Source of the DNA: Aliiroseovarius zhejiangensis
Lineage (GTDB): Bacteria; Pseudomonadota; Alphaproteobacteria; Rhodobacterales; Rhodobacteraceae
NCBI RefSeq assembly: GCF_014656375.1
Contig: NZ_BNCH01000001.1
Coordinates: forward strand, 434,001 to 498,000
Reading direction: 5' to 3'
Length of the DNA stretch: 64,000 nucleotides
The notes under the pieces are model-generated. The model searched no databases and had not been told where the DNA came from. It saw only the letters and a list, made by a program, of their open reading frames with translations. The position numbers and the translations under genes were made by a program. Shown here in pieces: positions 8,628-17,638 of this stretch. Numbering within the stretch: the stretch's first letter is position 1; each line of letters begins with the position of its first letter.

Positions 8628-9860
8628 TCAGGGCGTGATGACACCTGACGAGACCCAGTGGTCGAACTCGGCCAGAACCCGCTCGGTGAACGCCGGGTCG
8701 TTGATATGGGCCTCCAGTTCCAGAAGCGTGACATTGTCCGGGCATTGGGCGCGGATTTCGTCGCAAAAAGCCGCCAACCCCGCGGCATCATGCAAAGGCC
8801 CACCCGGCCGGTCCCATTCATTGCCCCCCTGCAACGGCAGAAGAAGCGTGACCGGGCCCTGCGCGGCAGAAAGCTTACGGCACATCGCGCGCGCCATCTC
8901 GCGCCGTTGTTCCGGTGTCATCATGACGGAGGACAACAGCCGATTGTGGGCATGCACCTCCTGCCCAGCCAGTGTCGATGGCACGTCCTGCCAACCGATG
9001 AAATCCACCAGGTCATAGCAACCAATCGACACCATTTGCGGCGTGGCCGAGGCACCTGCGTGTGTCATCCGGTCCGGCCCGGCCGAGATGCTCGACCCCA
9101 TGATGTGGTTTCCAAGCTCTTGCGGGGCAAAGTCCAGAACGGCGGCGAAGGCGCCCTCGGCGGCAAGGCTTTCAAAAGCCCGCCCGCCCATTCCCGTGGC
9201 GTGGAACACCGCCACCTCGAACCCGCGCGCTTCAAGGGCGGGTTTAAGCCCGACCATGTAGCGCAGCACGGTCTTGCCAAAACTAGTCATCCCGATCAGG
9301 GGTTTGGTGAAGTCCGGCGCCTCGACCGCTCGCGCAGCGCCCAACACCGCCCCCGCCGCTTGTGACAGCGACGCCTTGCAGATCGCGTTCAGCCCGTAAA
9401 GCCCGCCCGCCCACAGGATCATCTGCACGTCGGCCGGCAAACGTTCGGGGGGGATCAGGGGCGAGAAGCTGACCGTCGAAACCACATATTTCGGCACGCC
9501 AAGCGGCAGGGCCTGACACAGATCCAGCGCCGCGTCGGTGCCCATCGTGCCGCCCAGCACGATCAGCCCGTCAAACACACCTTCGCGATAAAGACGCAGC
9601 GCCAGGGCCGCAGACCCACGCGCCATGATCTGCATGGCCGTGTTTTCATCCCCGCTGTCGATGGCGGCCTGGATCGACGACCCGCCAGCCTCGGCAACCT
9701 GATGCTTGGAATAATCGCAGGGCGCGCTGGGATCCCCGAGTACCGAAATATCCATCGTCTTGACGCCACCGCCCTGCCCACGGATCACGTCCGCGATGTA
9801 ATTCAGTTCGTCGTCTTTGGTGTCATAGGTGCCGACAACCAGAATGGTCTTGTCGCTCAT
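8628..9860 (-). CDS. Tm-1-like ATP-binding domain protein (UPF0261)
   Basis: A 410-residue protein of the UPF0261 family, whose N-terminal half resembles the ATP-binding domain of tomato Tm-1. The start KTILVVGTYDTKDDELNYI is the family hallmark. Glycine-rich stretches (VLGGTMGTDAAL, LIGMTSFGKTVLRYM) follow. The ATG at 9860 overlaps the stop of the aldehyde dehydrogenase gene as ATGA, indicating cotranscription. The biochemical role of the bacterial family is not established as far as I know. Here it belongs to a TctABC-dehydrogenase operon, so a part in catabolism of the imported acid is possible. Confidence 0.8.
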   Translation of the reverse strand: MSDKTILVVGTYDTKDDELNYIADVIRGQGGGVKTMDISVLGDPSAPCDYSKHQVAEAGGSSIQAAIDSGDENTAMQIMARGSAALALRLYREGVFDGLIVLGGTMGTDAALDLCQALPLGVPKYVVSTVSFSPLIPPERLPADVQMILWAGGLYGLNAICKASLSQAAGAVLGAARAVEAPDFTKPLIGMTSFGKTVLRYMVGLKPALEARGFEVAVFHATGMGGRAFESLAAEGAFAAVLDFAPQELGNHIMGSSISAGPDRMTHAGASATPQMVSIGCYDLVDFIGWQDVPSTLAGQEVHAHNRLLSSVMMTPEQRREMARAMCRKLSAAQGPVTLLLPLQGGNEWDRPGGPLHDAAGLAAFCDEIRAQCPDNVTLLELEAHINDPAFTERVLAEFDHWVSSGVITP

Positions 9861-11341
9861 AGCTGCATCCATGCGGTTTTGAGGTCGAAATACTTGTCGA
9901 ACGCGTGCATCGACTTGTCATGCCCGTTGCCTGACTGCTTGACCCCTCCCAACGGAACCGTCGTGTCCGGGCCGCCATAGGTGTTCACATGGACAACGCC
10001 TGCCTGAATGTCGCGCACCATCCGGTGGGCGCGACTGAGGTTCGATGTCCAAACCCCTGCGGCCAAACCGAATTTTGTGGAATTTGCGATCTGAACCGCC
10101 TCTTCATCCGACGTGAACGGGGTCACGGCAAGGACCGGACCGAAGACCTCGTTCTGGGCCACGTTGTCCTGCGGTTTCACACCGGTCAGCACGGTCGGCT
10201 CCATGTAATATCCGCCAGTGTCTTCAAGAATGCGCGACCCGCCCAGCGCGAGTGTCGCGCCTTCCTCAACCGCACGGGCAACGAAACCCAGATTGCCTTC
10301 CAGCTGAGGCATGTTGTTCACCGCGCCGATATTGGTGGTCAGGTCCAATGGATCGCCGACCTTCATCGCAGCAGAGTGTCGCGCCAACGCATCGACGAAT
10401 GCGTCATGCACGCTTTCCTCGACCAACAGGCGCGAGCCGGCCACGCAGACCTGCCCCGCATTGCGGAAGATCCCTGCCGCCGAAACTTTGGCGGCCTGTT
10501 CCAGATCCGGCGCATCGGCAAAGACCACGTTTGGGGATTTGCCCCCCAGTTCCAGATAACAGCGTTTCAGGTTCGACCGCGCCGCATATTCCAGCAATCT
10601 GCGCCCCACCCCGCCGGACCCGGTGAACACCAGAACATCCACATCCATCGACAGCGCCAGTGCCTCGCCAGTGACGGACCCCTGGCCGGTCACGACATTG
10701 AAAACGCCATCGGGCAGACCCGCCTCCGTGGCCAGTTCAGCAAGGCGCAACAGGGTCAGAGATGCAGTTTCCGCCGGTTTCAACACCACCGAGTTTCCGG
10801 CCGCCAGCGCGGGTGCCAGCTTCCACGCCCCGATCATCAACGGGAAGTTCCACGGGACAATCGCGCCGACAACACCCACGGGTTCCTTGTGGACAAGCCC
10901 CAGTATTCCCGGCGCGGTCGGGGCGATTTCGCCATACACCTTGTCCAGCGCCTCGGCATAGTATCGGAACGTGCTCGCCGCCGACCCCGGTTCGGCTTTC
11001 ATGGCCATGCCGATCTCGGTCCCGTTGTCGCGCACGCCCAAAACCGCAAGTTCCAGCGCGTTCTGCTCGATCAGGTCCGCCAGCTTGTGCAGAACCTTCT
11101 TGCGATGCGCAGGCGCCGCCCGCGACCAGCGTCCGTCATCGAAGGCGCGTCGCGCCACGGCGACCGCGCGGTCCACATCCGCTGCGGACGCCCGGACAAT
11201 TGTCGTCAGTCGCGATCCGTCAATCGGCGAGAGAACGTCTTGCGCCTCCCCCGAACCTTCTTCCCACGCTCCGTCAATATAAAGTTTCTGCGGCGCGACA
11301 GGATGGCCGCGAAGCTCGTTGATGCGTGACTGGTCTGCCAT
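9857..11341 (-). CDS. NAD(P)-dependent aldehyde dehydrogenase
   Basis: A 494-residue ALDH-superfamily enzyme oxidising an aldehyde to its acid. It has the oxyanion Asn in VPWNFPLM (about 165), the general base Glu-264 in LELGGKSPN, the nucleophile Cys-299 in NAGQVCVAGSR, and the FGPVLAV motif near 397. Subgroup features resemble the betaine/phenylacetaldehyde/4-hydroxymuconic semialdehyde type, and the substrate is not clear. It lies between tctA and the UPF0261 gene in one operon. Its coding region begins 136 bases inside the end of the tctA reading frame. Confidence 0.88.
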   Translation of the reverse strand: MADQSRINELRGHPVAPQKLYIDGAWEEGSGEAQDVLSPIDGSRLTTIVRASAADVDRAVAVARRAFDDGRWSRAAPAHRKKVLHKLADLIEQNALELAVLGVRDNGTEIGMAMKAEPGSAASTFRYYAEALDKVYGEIAPTAPGILGLVHKEPVGVVGAIVPWNFPLMIGAWKLAPALAAGNSVVLKPAETASLTLLRLAELATEAGLPDGVFNVVTGQGSVTGEALALSMDVDVLVFTGSGGVGRRLLEYAARSNLKRCYLELGGKSPNVVFADAPDLEQAAKVSAAGIFRNAGQVCVAGSRLLVEESVHDAFVDALARHSAAMKVGDPLDLTTNIGAVNNMPQLEGNLGFVARAVEEGATLALGGSRILEDTGGYYMEPTVLTGVKPQDNVAQNEVFGPVLAVTPFTSDEEAVQIANSTKFGLAAGVWTSNLSRAHRMVRDIQAGVVHVNTYGGPDTTVPLGGVKQSGNGHDKSMHAFDKYFDLKTAWMQL

Positions 11342-12846
11342 TCGTCCGTCTTTCTTTCTTTGAAGTCCAGCCAGACCCGGCGGAAATGCAGGGCCAGAAC
11401 CAGAACGATCATTCCAAACAGGATCGCCGCAATGGGGCGATCAACGAAGTCGAGCGGTGATTTCACGCGCGCCATGGCGCTGCGCAGTTTCACCTCCATA
11501 ATACCACCCAGCACCATGCCCAGCACGATGGGCACCACGGGAAGCTGCATTCGTTTCATGATGAAGCCGAAGATGCCGAACCCCGTCGCAAGGATGCAAT
11601 CCGTCAAGGAGTTGCGCAGCGAGTAGACTCCCACGAAACTGAGGATCAGGATGCACACCCCAAGGAAGCGGTTGGGTATCTTCACCACCTTGATCAACTG
11701 ATTGGTCGCAACCAGCAAGAAGATCACCACAAGCACGTTCAGGACCAAAAGCGCCAGATACAGCGCGACCACGAAATCCATATCGTTTTGAAACAATTGC
11801 GGGCCCGGGATCACGTTGTGGACATAGAAGACCGACAACATCATCGCCGTCAGAGCCTCGCCGGGGATGCCCAGCGCCAGAAGCGGCACCATCGCCGCTG
11901 CGGGCACCGCGTTGTTGGCGGTTTCCGCCGCGATCAGGCCTTCGCTTGACCCATGGCCGAAATCCTCGGGGCGTTTCGACGATTTCTGCGCATAGGTATA
12001 GGACATGAACTGCGCCGTGAACTCGCCCACACCGGGGATCATGCCCATGATCACGCCGAAGGACGCGGACACCCCGGCAATGCGCGGATGGCGGGCCAAC
12101 TCGCGAAAGCCCTGAAAGAAGCTTCCCTTCAACCGGGTCAGGCGCACCTTTTCGTCGTCACCATGCAGAAGCGTGAACGCCTGTGACAGCGCGAACAGCC
12201 CCAGCACAACGACGATCAGGTTCACCCCGCCCGACAACCAGCTTTGGTCGAACGTATAGCGTTTCGAATAGCTGGCCGGGTGCAGCCCGATGGTGTTCAG
12301 CCAGATGCCAAAGCACGCCATGGCAGCCGCGATCAACGTGTGTTTGCGATGGGCCGTCACCACCAGAATAATGCCCAACAGCGCGGCCAGAAAGATCTCT
12401 CGGCTGCCGAACATCGGGGCCACCTTGGCCAGCACGGGCGCAAAGAAAATCAGGCACATGACCGAGAACAAGCCGCCGAAGAATGACGAACTATACGCCA
12501 GAGAAAGCGCACGCCGCGCCTCACCCCGCGTGGTCATTGGATAGCCGTCATAGGTGGTCAGTGCGTTCACGGCGGTGCCCGGCGTGTTGATCAGGATCGC
12601 GGGGATCGAGCCGCCATACATCGAGCTTCCGTAAATCCCCAGCAGCACCGTCAACCCGACAATCGGGTCCATCGAAAAGGTCGCTGGCAACAGAATGGCG
12701 ATCGCGACGGCGGGTCCGACACCCGGAATGGCCCCGATCAACACGCCGCCCACTGACCCGACCAGCAGCGCCAGCACCACATCCCAGCGGGCCAAGACCC
12801 CGGAGCTGGCCTGAACCTGTGTCAGAAAGTCGATGATCAGGTCCAT
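11206..12846 (-). CDS. Tripartite tricarboxylate transporter large permease, TctA family
   Basis: The large membrane subunit of a TTT transporter, with about 11-12 hydrophobic segments. The repeated glycine/proline signatures IGAIPGVGPAVAIA and GMIPGVGEFTAQF, and LALGIPGEALTAMM, are family hallmarks. Family members are about 500 residues, while this frame gives 546. The last roughly 45 residues (after FKERKTDEWQ) are read out of frame over the start of the aldehyde dehydrogenase gene and look unlike a TctA tail. The ancestral stop may have been lost by mutation or frameshift. Confidence 0.9.
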   Translation of the reverse strand: MDLIIDFLTQVQASSGVLARWDVVLALLVGSVGGVLIGAIPGVGPAVAIAILLPATFSMDPIVGLTVLLGIYGSSMYGGSIPAILINTPGTAVNALTTYDGYPMTTRGEARRALSLAYSSSFFGGLFSVMCLIFFAPVLAKVAPMFGSREIFLAALLGIILVVTAHRKHTLIAAAMACFGIWLNTIGLHPASYSKRYTFDQSWLSGGVNLIVVVLGLFALSQAFTLLHGDDEKVRLTRLKGSFFQGFRELARHPRIAGVSASFGVIMGMIPGVGEFTAQFMSYTYAQKSSKRPEDFGHGSSEGLIAAETANNAVPAAAMVPLLALGIPGEALTAMMLSVFYVHNVIPGPQLFQNDMDFVVALYLALLVLNVLVVIFLLVATNQLIKVVKIPNRFLGVCILILSFVGVYSLRNSLTDCILATGFGIFGFIMKRMQLPVVPIVLGMVLGGIMEVKLRSAMARVKSPLDFVDRPIAAILFGMIVLVLALHFRRVWLDFKERKTDEWQTSHASTSFAAILSRRRNFILTERGKKVRGRRKTFSRRLTDRD

Positions 12847-12853
12847 CTGTGCC

Positions 12854-13543
12854 TCAGAAATTCAAAATGAAGAACGACCGCAGCGCGCTCGGCAGGTATT
12901 CATACAGGGCCGCACCGGGGATCTTCACTTGCAGAAAGCTCTTGAAAACGACCACGACGGTAATCGCGAACAGAACCGCGCTGAGCATCATGATGCGGTC
13001 GCGGTATCCGACGCGCCAGGTCAGCATCAATGTGAACGCGATGGTCACGGGCAGATAGCCGATGATCGGGACCAGCAGCACATAGCCCAGAAACCATGCC
13101 GCCCATTCAAAGACCGATGCCCAGACCTTTGCCTCGCGCCGGTCGGTCCAATGCTGATACAGCCAGGTGACACGCACAGTTACGACCAGCAGGACCATTG
13201 GCGCGGCGGCAAGCGGCCCCAGCCACAGGGCAAGCCCGACCGCCAAAACGCCCCAGAACAGGCTTTCGGCCCATTGGAACCAATCCGCTTCGCGCATCCA
13301 GCGTGGCAGGCGGCGCGGTTTGCGCGGCAGGTGCCAGAAATGCAGGGCGGAGAACAGGACCATGCCGCCAACACCGATTGCCGGCCAGAAACGCGGCTGC
13401 GCAAAGAATTCCTTGCCCTTCAGCCATTTGGTCTGCTCGCCCAGCGCCGCGATCAACAGCGTTGCGCAAATCAGGAACAACGCCGCGAACAAGACCTGCC
13501 CGCGACGGGGACGATCAGGATGCTCTGAAATATCGTCGCTCAT
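12854..13543 (-). CDS. Tripartite tricarboxylate transporter small permease, TctB family
   Basis: A 229-residue membrane protein with a hydrophobic segment near residues 14-33 and about four further segments, matching the small TctB subunit that pairs with TctA. It ends 8 bases before tctA and starts 57 bases after tctC, in the order tctC-tctB-tctA. The charged N-terminus (SDDISEHPDRPRRG) should lie in the cytoplasm. TctB is poorly conserved in sequence, so the call leans on gene order and hydropathy as well as length. It is slightly longer than typical members. Confidence 0.85.
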   Translation of the reverse strand: MSDDISEHPDRPRRGQVLFAALFLICATLLIAALGEQTKWLKGKEFFAQPRFWPAIGVGGMVLFSALHFWHLPRKPRRLPRWMREADWFQWAESLFWGVLAVGLALWLGPLAAAPMVLLVVTVRVTWLYQHWTDRREAKVWASVFEWAAWFLGYVLLVPIIGYLPVTIAFTLMLTWRVGYRDRIMMLSAVLFAITVVVVFKSFLQVKIPGAALYEYLPSALRSFFILNF

Positions 13544-13599
13544 ACCTGCCCCTCATGAAGATGCGGGGCCAGCGAACTGCCAGCCCCGCGCCAAGCGTA

Positions 13600-14541
13600 T
13601 CATTCGAGGATCTTGCCAATCCGCGCCCCGGTTTCCTGATCTGCGGCGATCCGTGCCGCCGAAGCGTCCGCATCCATCCAATAGACCAGCGCGCCGGTTT
13701 CCTTGGCCACGTTCTGCGCACGCTCGCTCATGACAGTTTTCGAGGCGACGGCGGCGATCTTTTCACGCACATCTGCGGGGGTATCCTTGGTCACGAACAA
13801 CCCGTTCCACAGCGCGATGTTCAGATTTTCATCCAGCTCGCCGACGGTGGGGACGTCGGGGATCAGGCTGATGCGTTCGTCCGTGATGGCCATCAGCACT
13901 TTCACATCGTCCAGGCAAGGCAGGATCAGTTGCAAAGTGGTGTTGATCACATCCGCGTCGCCTGACGCTAGCGTGTTGCAATCCAGCGCATCAAAGGCTG
14001 CATCCGACCCCCAGTCGAACCCGGCATTCACCGCATAGGCTTTCGTAACCTGCGTCGGTGTCAACACATCCCCAAAATGGCCCAGCGCCACGTCGTTTTC
14101 CTTGGCATAAGCGGCCAGCTCTTCCATCGAATTATAAGGCGCGTCCTTGCTGGTCGCGATCACGAACGGATAGGTCAGGAAGATGCCGATCGGGTCGAAT
14201 TTTTCCGGGGTCAGTTCGTCAATACCGATCTCGTGGCCGATAACGGGCACTGCGGGCACGAAACTGCCGATGGTGTAGCCATCTGCGGGCGCGGTGGCCA
14301 CGTCAATCGCGCCGGGGAACGGGCCACCGCCCCCGCCGGGCTTGTTCACCACAGCCGCCGATACGCCATATTCGGCCTGGAAATCCTCGGCGATCATGCG
14401 CGTCAGCACGTCCTCAAGATCGCCGGGCGGCCATGGAACGATGAAGCTGACGGGCTTTTCGGGGTATTCGGCAAGTGCCGGACCTGCAAGTGCGGCGGCG
14501 GTCAGTGCGACGGCCCCTGCCAGAATGGATTTGGTGTTCAT
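13600..14541 (-). CDS. Tripartite tricarboxylate transporter substrate-binding protein, TctC/Bug family
   Basis: A 313-residue periplasmic binding protein. The Sec signal peptide is clear (MNTKSILAGAVALTAAALAG, cleavage after ALA). The mature start YPEKPVSFIVPWPPGD is the Bug-family signature, and the ligand loop NKPGGGGG and FDWGSDAAFDAL follow. The start at 14541 is fixed by the signal peptide, although the open frame extends 45 codons upstream. Ligands of the family are small carboxylates; which one is unknown here. It is the first gene of the transporter-dehydrogenase operon and diverges from the IclR gene. Confidence 0.9.
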   Translation of the reverse strand: MNTKSILAGAVALTAAALAGPALAEYPEKPVSFIVPWPPGDLEDVLTRMIAEDFQAEYGVSAAVVNKPGGGGGPFPGAIDVATAPADGYTIGSFVPAVPVIGHEIGIDELTPEKFDPIGIFLTYPFVIATSKDAPYNSMEELAAYAKENDVALGHFGDVLTPTQVTKAYAVNAGFDWGSDAAFDALDCNTLASGDADVINTTLQLILPCLDDVKVLMAITDERISLIPDVPTVGELDENLNIALWNGLFVTKDTPADVREKIAAVASKTVMSERAQNVAKETGALVYWMDADASAARIAADQETGARIGKILE

Positions 14542-14579
14542 GACGTTCTCCCTGCTGCGTCGTGGTCTGAGTAGCGATC

Positions 14580-14596
14580 GGTTCATTATTTGAACC
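14580..14596. promoter_or_regulatory. Inverted repeat, probable IclR operator
   Basis: GGTTCA and TGAACC flank a five-base centre in the gap between tctC and the iclR gene, 38 bases upstream of the tctC ATG. IclR-type regulators commonly bind such short palindromes in divergent promoters. Assignment is by position only. Confidence 0.5.
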
Positions 14597-14714
14597 ATTG
14601 GTTTTAATTTAGATTGACAGAGCCGCATCAATCCTGTCAAGAAAACAATGAACATGCGAAGTAATTTTGCAGCCACCGCCAGGTTTCACGCGCTGCACGC
14701 AGATGGGATCGCCA

Positions 14715-15515
14715 ATGGGAACGACATCCAAAGCCTTGTCTTTGCTCAGCTATTTCAGTCGCGCCATGCCCCGGATCGGGCTAAGCGAACTGGCACGCCT
14801 GTCTGGCCTGAACAAGGCCACCGTGCATCGCCTGCTGAGCGAACTTGCCGAACATGGATTCGTCGAACAGGTGGGCGCCGGGCGTGAATACCGCCTTGGA
14901 CCGGCCTTTCTGCGCCTTGCCGCGCTGCGCGAAAAGCAGGTGCCGGTGCGCGAGGTCGCGTTGCAGCAGTTGACCGAACTCAGCAACAAGACAGGCGAAA
15001 CCGCGCATATGTCGCTTCTGAACGGGGACGTTCTGTCAAACCTCGCCTATGCCTATTCCAACCGCCACGGCACGATGGTGATGATGGAAGACGCCGAGGT
15101 GCTGGAGCTTCATTCCACCGGGTCCGGGCTGGCGGTCCTGGCCTATTCACCGGCGTCCTTTGTTGACGAGATCCTGTCCCGCCCCCTGATTGCGCGGACC
15201 TCGCAGACCCTCACCGATCCGGCCGACATCCGCGCGCTGTTGCCTGCGATCCGCAGACAGGGAATGGCGGTCTCGACCGGAGGGTTTGAAGAGGACGTGA
15301 TCTCGCACGCCGTACCGATCTTCGACGCCCGATCCGCCTGTATCGGTGCCATGGCGGTTGCCGCCCCGGTGTCGCGCATGACCGATGCCCTGCGGCACAA
15401 CATCTGCGACAAGCTGATGGTCCACGCGCGTCAAACGACCCGCATCCTTGGCGGCTTTCCACCCGACACTTTCCCCCCTTATCAACCGCAAACACCGCTT
15501 GCAGAAGAGGCATGA
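14715..15515 (+). CDS. IclR-family transcriptional regulator
   Basis: A 266-residue regulator. The winged helix is at the N-terminus (KALSLLSYFSR, then GLSELARLSGLNKATVHRLLSEL as the HTH), with the IclR effector-binding domain behind it (LHSTGSGLAVLAY and VSTGGFEEDVISHAVPIFD, followed by IGAMAVAAP). Ribosome sites are poor for every candidate start. The ATG at 14715 is chosen because the HTH domain begins soon after it, with 14703 and a TTG at 14667 as alternatives. It diverges from the tctC operon and its stop is one base before the aminotransferase ATG, so it probably controls both units. Confidence 0.85.
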   Translation: MGTTSKALSLLSYFSRAMPRIGLSELARLSGLNKATVHRLLSELAEHGFVEQVGAGREYRLGPAFLRLAALREKQVPVREVALQQLTELSNKTGETAHMSLLNGDVLSNLAYAYSNRHGTMVMMEDAEVLELHSTGSGLAVLAYSPASFVDEILSRPLIARTSQTLTDPADIRALLPAIRRQGMAVSTGGFEEDVISHAVPIFDARSACIGAMAVAAPVSRMTDALRHNICDKLMVHARQTTRILGGFPPDTFPPYQPQTPLAEEA

Positions 15516-15516
15516 C

Positions 15517-16869
15517 ATGAAGGATTCCAATTTTCTGAAAGAAAAGAACGCCCGGTCGCTGTGGCACCCCATGGCGCATCCGGCAGACAGTCAGGCCAAC
15601 CCACCCACCATCGTCACCGGAGCAGATGGTGTTCGGATCACCGACGTGGACGGGCACGAGGTCGTCGATGGTGTCGGGGGCTTGTGGAACGTAAATCTCG
15701 GGTTTTCCTGCCAGCCGATCAAGGACGCCATCGCCACGCAGTTGGATCAACTGCCCTACTATTCCACCTTTCGCGGCACTACGAACGATAAGGTGATCGA
15801 GCTGTCGGAAATGCTGTGCGATTTCTTCGCACCTGATGGGTTGACCCGCGCCTTCTATACCTCCGGCGGGTCGGACAGCGTCGAAACCGCTTTGCGACTG
15901 GCCCGGCAGTATCACAAGATCCGGGGCGATCAGGGGCGCACAAAGTTTCTGAGCCTGAAGAAAGGCTATCACGGCACGCATATGGGCGGCGCATCGGTGA
16001 ACGGGAACGCCAATTTCCGCACCCAGTATGAACCGCTCTTACCGGGCTGTTTTCACATCCCCGCCCCCTATACCTATCGCAACCCGTTCAACGAAAGTGA
16101 CCCCGAAAAGCTGGCACAACTGTGCCTGCAAGCGCTGGAAGACGAGATTTCATTCCAGGGTGCAGGCACCATCGCGGCTTTTATCATGGAGCCCATTCTG
16201 GGCGCAGGAGGGGTCATCCCGCCGCACGAAACATTCATGCCTGGCGTGCGCGAGATCTGCTCGAAACATGGCATCCTTCTGATCGCGGACGAGGTGATCA
16301 CCGCTTTCGGCCGCACCGGCGGCTGGAGCGGCAGCCGCTATTGGGGTGTGCAACCCGATTTCATGTGCACGGCCAAGGCCATCACCAACGGCTACTTCCC
16401 CTTCGGCGCGGTGATGATCGCCGATCACGTGGTCGACACGTTCGAAAAGGACACAACCGGCAAAGCTGCGATCGGACATGGCTATACCTATTCAGGCCAT
16501 CCCGTCGGGGCTGCTGCCGCAATCGCTTGTCTTGAGGAAACCCAGCGTCTGAAGGTGAATGAAAACGCCGCCGCCCGGGGGGCCGAGCTGTACCAAGGTC
16601 TGCAAGAAATCGGTGCGGCCAATGACATCGTCGGCGACGTGCGCGGCGGGCACGGGCTGATGTGTGCCTTGGAACTGGTGTCAGACACGGCGACCAAAGC
16701 CCCGATCGACAAACAGACGATCGGCACAATTCAAGAGATCGCGTACCAAAACGGTGCAATGGTGCGCGTGTCCGGACCCAACATCATCCTGTCGCCGCCA
16801 CTTGTCCTGACCGCGAAAGACGTGACCACCATTGTTGACGCCCTCAAGGCGGGGTTTGCAGCTGCCTGA
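15517..16869 (+). CDS. Class III (omega) aminotransferase, PLP-dependent
   Basis: A 450-residue fold-type I transaminase. The PLP phosphate cup lies at TSGGSDSVETAL (115-126), the ring-stacking YHGTHMGG at 151-158, the pyridine-N Asp in IADEVITAFGRTG (258), and the Schiff-base Lys-287 in MCTAKAITNGYFP. The start at 15517 is one base after the IclR stop, with AGAGG upstream. It belongs to the omega-amino acid:pyruvate / diamine transaminase group; the exact amine is not recognisable. Sitting between a TctABC/ALDH operon and a P450/glutamine-synthetase-like cluster, it could supply the aldehyde for the dehydrogenase. Confidence 0.85.
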   Translation: MKDSNFLKEKNARSLWHPMAHPADSQANPPTIVTGADGVRITDVDGHEVVDGVGGLWNVNLGFSCQPIKDAIATQLDQLPYYSTFRGTTNDKVIELSEMLCDFFAPDGLTRAFYTSGGSDSVETALRLARQYHKIRGDQGRTKFLSLKKGYHGTHMGGASVNGNANFRTQYEPLLPGCFHIPAPYTYRNPFNESDPEKLAQLCLQALEDEISFQGAGTIAAFIMEPILGAGGVIPPHETFMPGVREICSKHGILLIADEVITAFGRTGGWSGSRYWGVQPDFMCTAKAITNGYFPFGAVMIADHVVDTFEKDTTGKAAIGHGYTYSGHPVGAAAAIACLEETQRLKVNENAAARGAELYQGLQEIGAANDIVGDVRGGHGLMCALELVSDTATKAPIDKQTIGTIQEIAYQNGAMVRVSGPNIILSPPLVLTAKDVTTIVDALKAGFAAA

Positions 16870-16875
16870 TGACCG

Positions 16876-17244
16876 CTAGCGGTGCTGGTCGAACAGGACC
16901 GGCACCCCGTCGGGGTCGATGACCACGAAACTGGCTGGACCGTCGTCGCCACCCTTTTCCTGCGTGATCTCAAGACCGGCTTCCTTTAGGCGGGCTTTGA
17001 TCTCGCGTACATCCTCGAAAGGGTCCACGGTGCGTGCCGACTGGTCCCAACCGGGGTTGAGGGTCAGCATGGTCCCTTCAAACATGTCCTGAAACAGACC
17101 AACGATCGCGTCACCGTTCTTCATGATCAGATAGTTGTGCGCCTCGTCCCCGGCAAAGACGGCAAACCCAAGTGTCTCGTAAAAGGCGCGCGACCGGGAC
17201 AGGTCTTTCACACCCAGACTGACGGAAAACGCTCCGAGTGACAT
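16876..17244 (-). CDS. VOC-superfamily (glyoxalase/bleomycin-resistance fold) protein
   Basis: A 122-residue protein with one complete VOC module pair: FSVSLGVKDLSRSRAFYETLGF at the start and ASFVVIDPDGVPVLFDQHR at the end. The His/Glu metal ligands of true glyoxalase I are not all evident, so the function is open. The ATG at 17244 is chosen because the fold begins directly there; the open frame runs further upstream without sense. It is the last gene on this strand of the P450 cluster, 55 bases after the ferredoxin, and converges on the aminotransferase. Confidence 0.8.
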   Translation of the reverse strand: MSLGAFSVSLGVKDLSRSRAFYETLGFAVFAGDEAHNYLIMKNGDAIVGLFQDMFEGTMLTLNPGWDQSARTVDPFEDVREIKARLKEAGLEITQEKGGDDGPASFVVIDPDGVPVLFDQHR

Positions 17245-17299
17245 GATGATATCCTCCGTTCTGCAACCGAAGGATAGCACAGTTTGCCCGCAAGCGGTG

Positions 17300-17611
17300 T
17301 CAGATCGGCACGACCAGCCGGATCCCGTCCAGATCGCCCGATGCCGTGATCTGGCAGGACAGGCGCGATGCGTCGGTGACGTCGCCATCGGCCATGTCCA
17401 GCATCGCCTCTTCGAAATCGCTCTTTTCACCGGTTTTTGCCAACCAGTCGCCTGATACATGCACATGGCAGGTGGCGCAGGACAGTGACCCGCCACATTC
17501 GCCCTGAATGCCTGCGATATTGTTGGCTACGGCGGCTTCCATCATGTTCATGCCGTCCTTGACGTCAGCCACGACTTCCTCGCCCCCAGGCAAGACCCAG
17601 GTTACTTTCAT
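17300..17611 (-). CDS. 2Fe-2S ferredoxin, adrenodoxin/putidaredoxin type
   Basis: A 103-residue electron carrier. The cluster cysteines follow the C-x5-C-x2-C ... C pattern in GECGGSLSCATCHVHV and the distal RLSCQI. This spacing is that of vertebrate-type ferredoxins that feed class I P450s. It lies two genes downstream of a P450, on the same strand, so it is the likely redox partner. No ferredoxin reductase is present in the window, so a shared one must be encoded elsewhere. Confidence 0.92.
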   Translation of the reverse strand: MKVTWVLPGGEEVVADVKDGMNMMEAAVANNIAGIQGECGGSLSCATCHVHVSGDWLAKTGEKSDFEEAMLDMADGDVTDASRLSCQITASGDLDGIRLVVPI

Positions 17612-17638
17612 ATCATTTCTCCTTTATCTTTCCGTATG

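Noticed and set aside
9989-11329. 446-residue plus-strand open frame opposite the aldehyde dehydrogenase
   Set aside because: Antisense shadow; the minus strand has all ALDH catalytic motifs.
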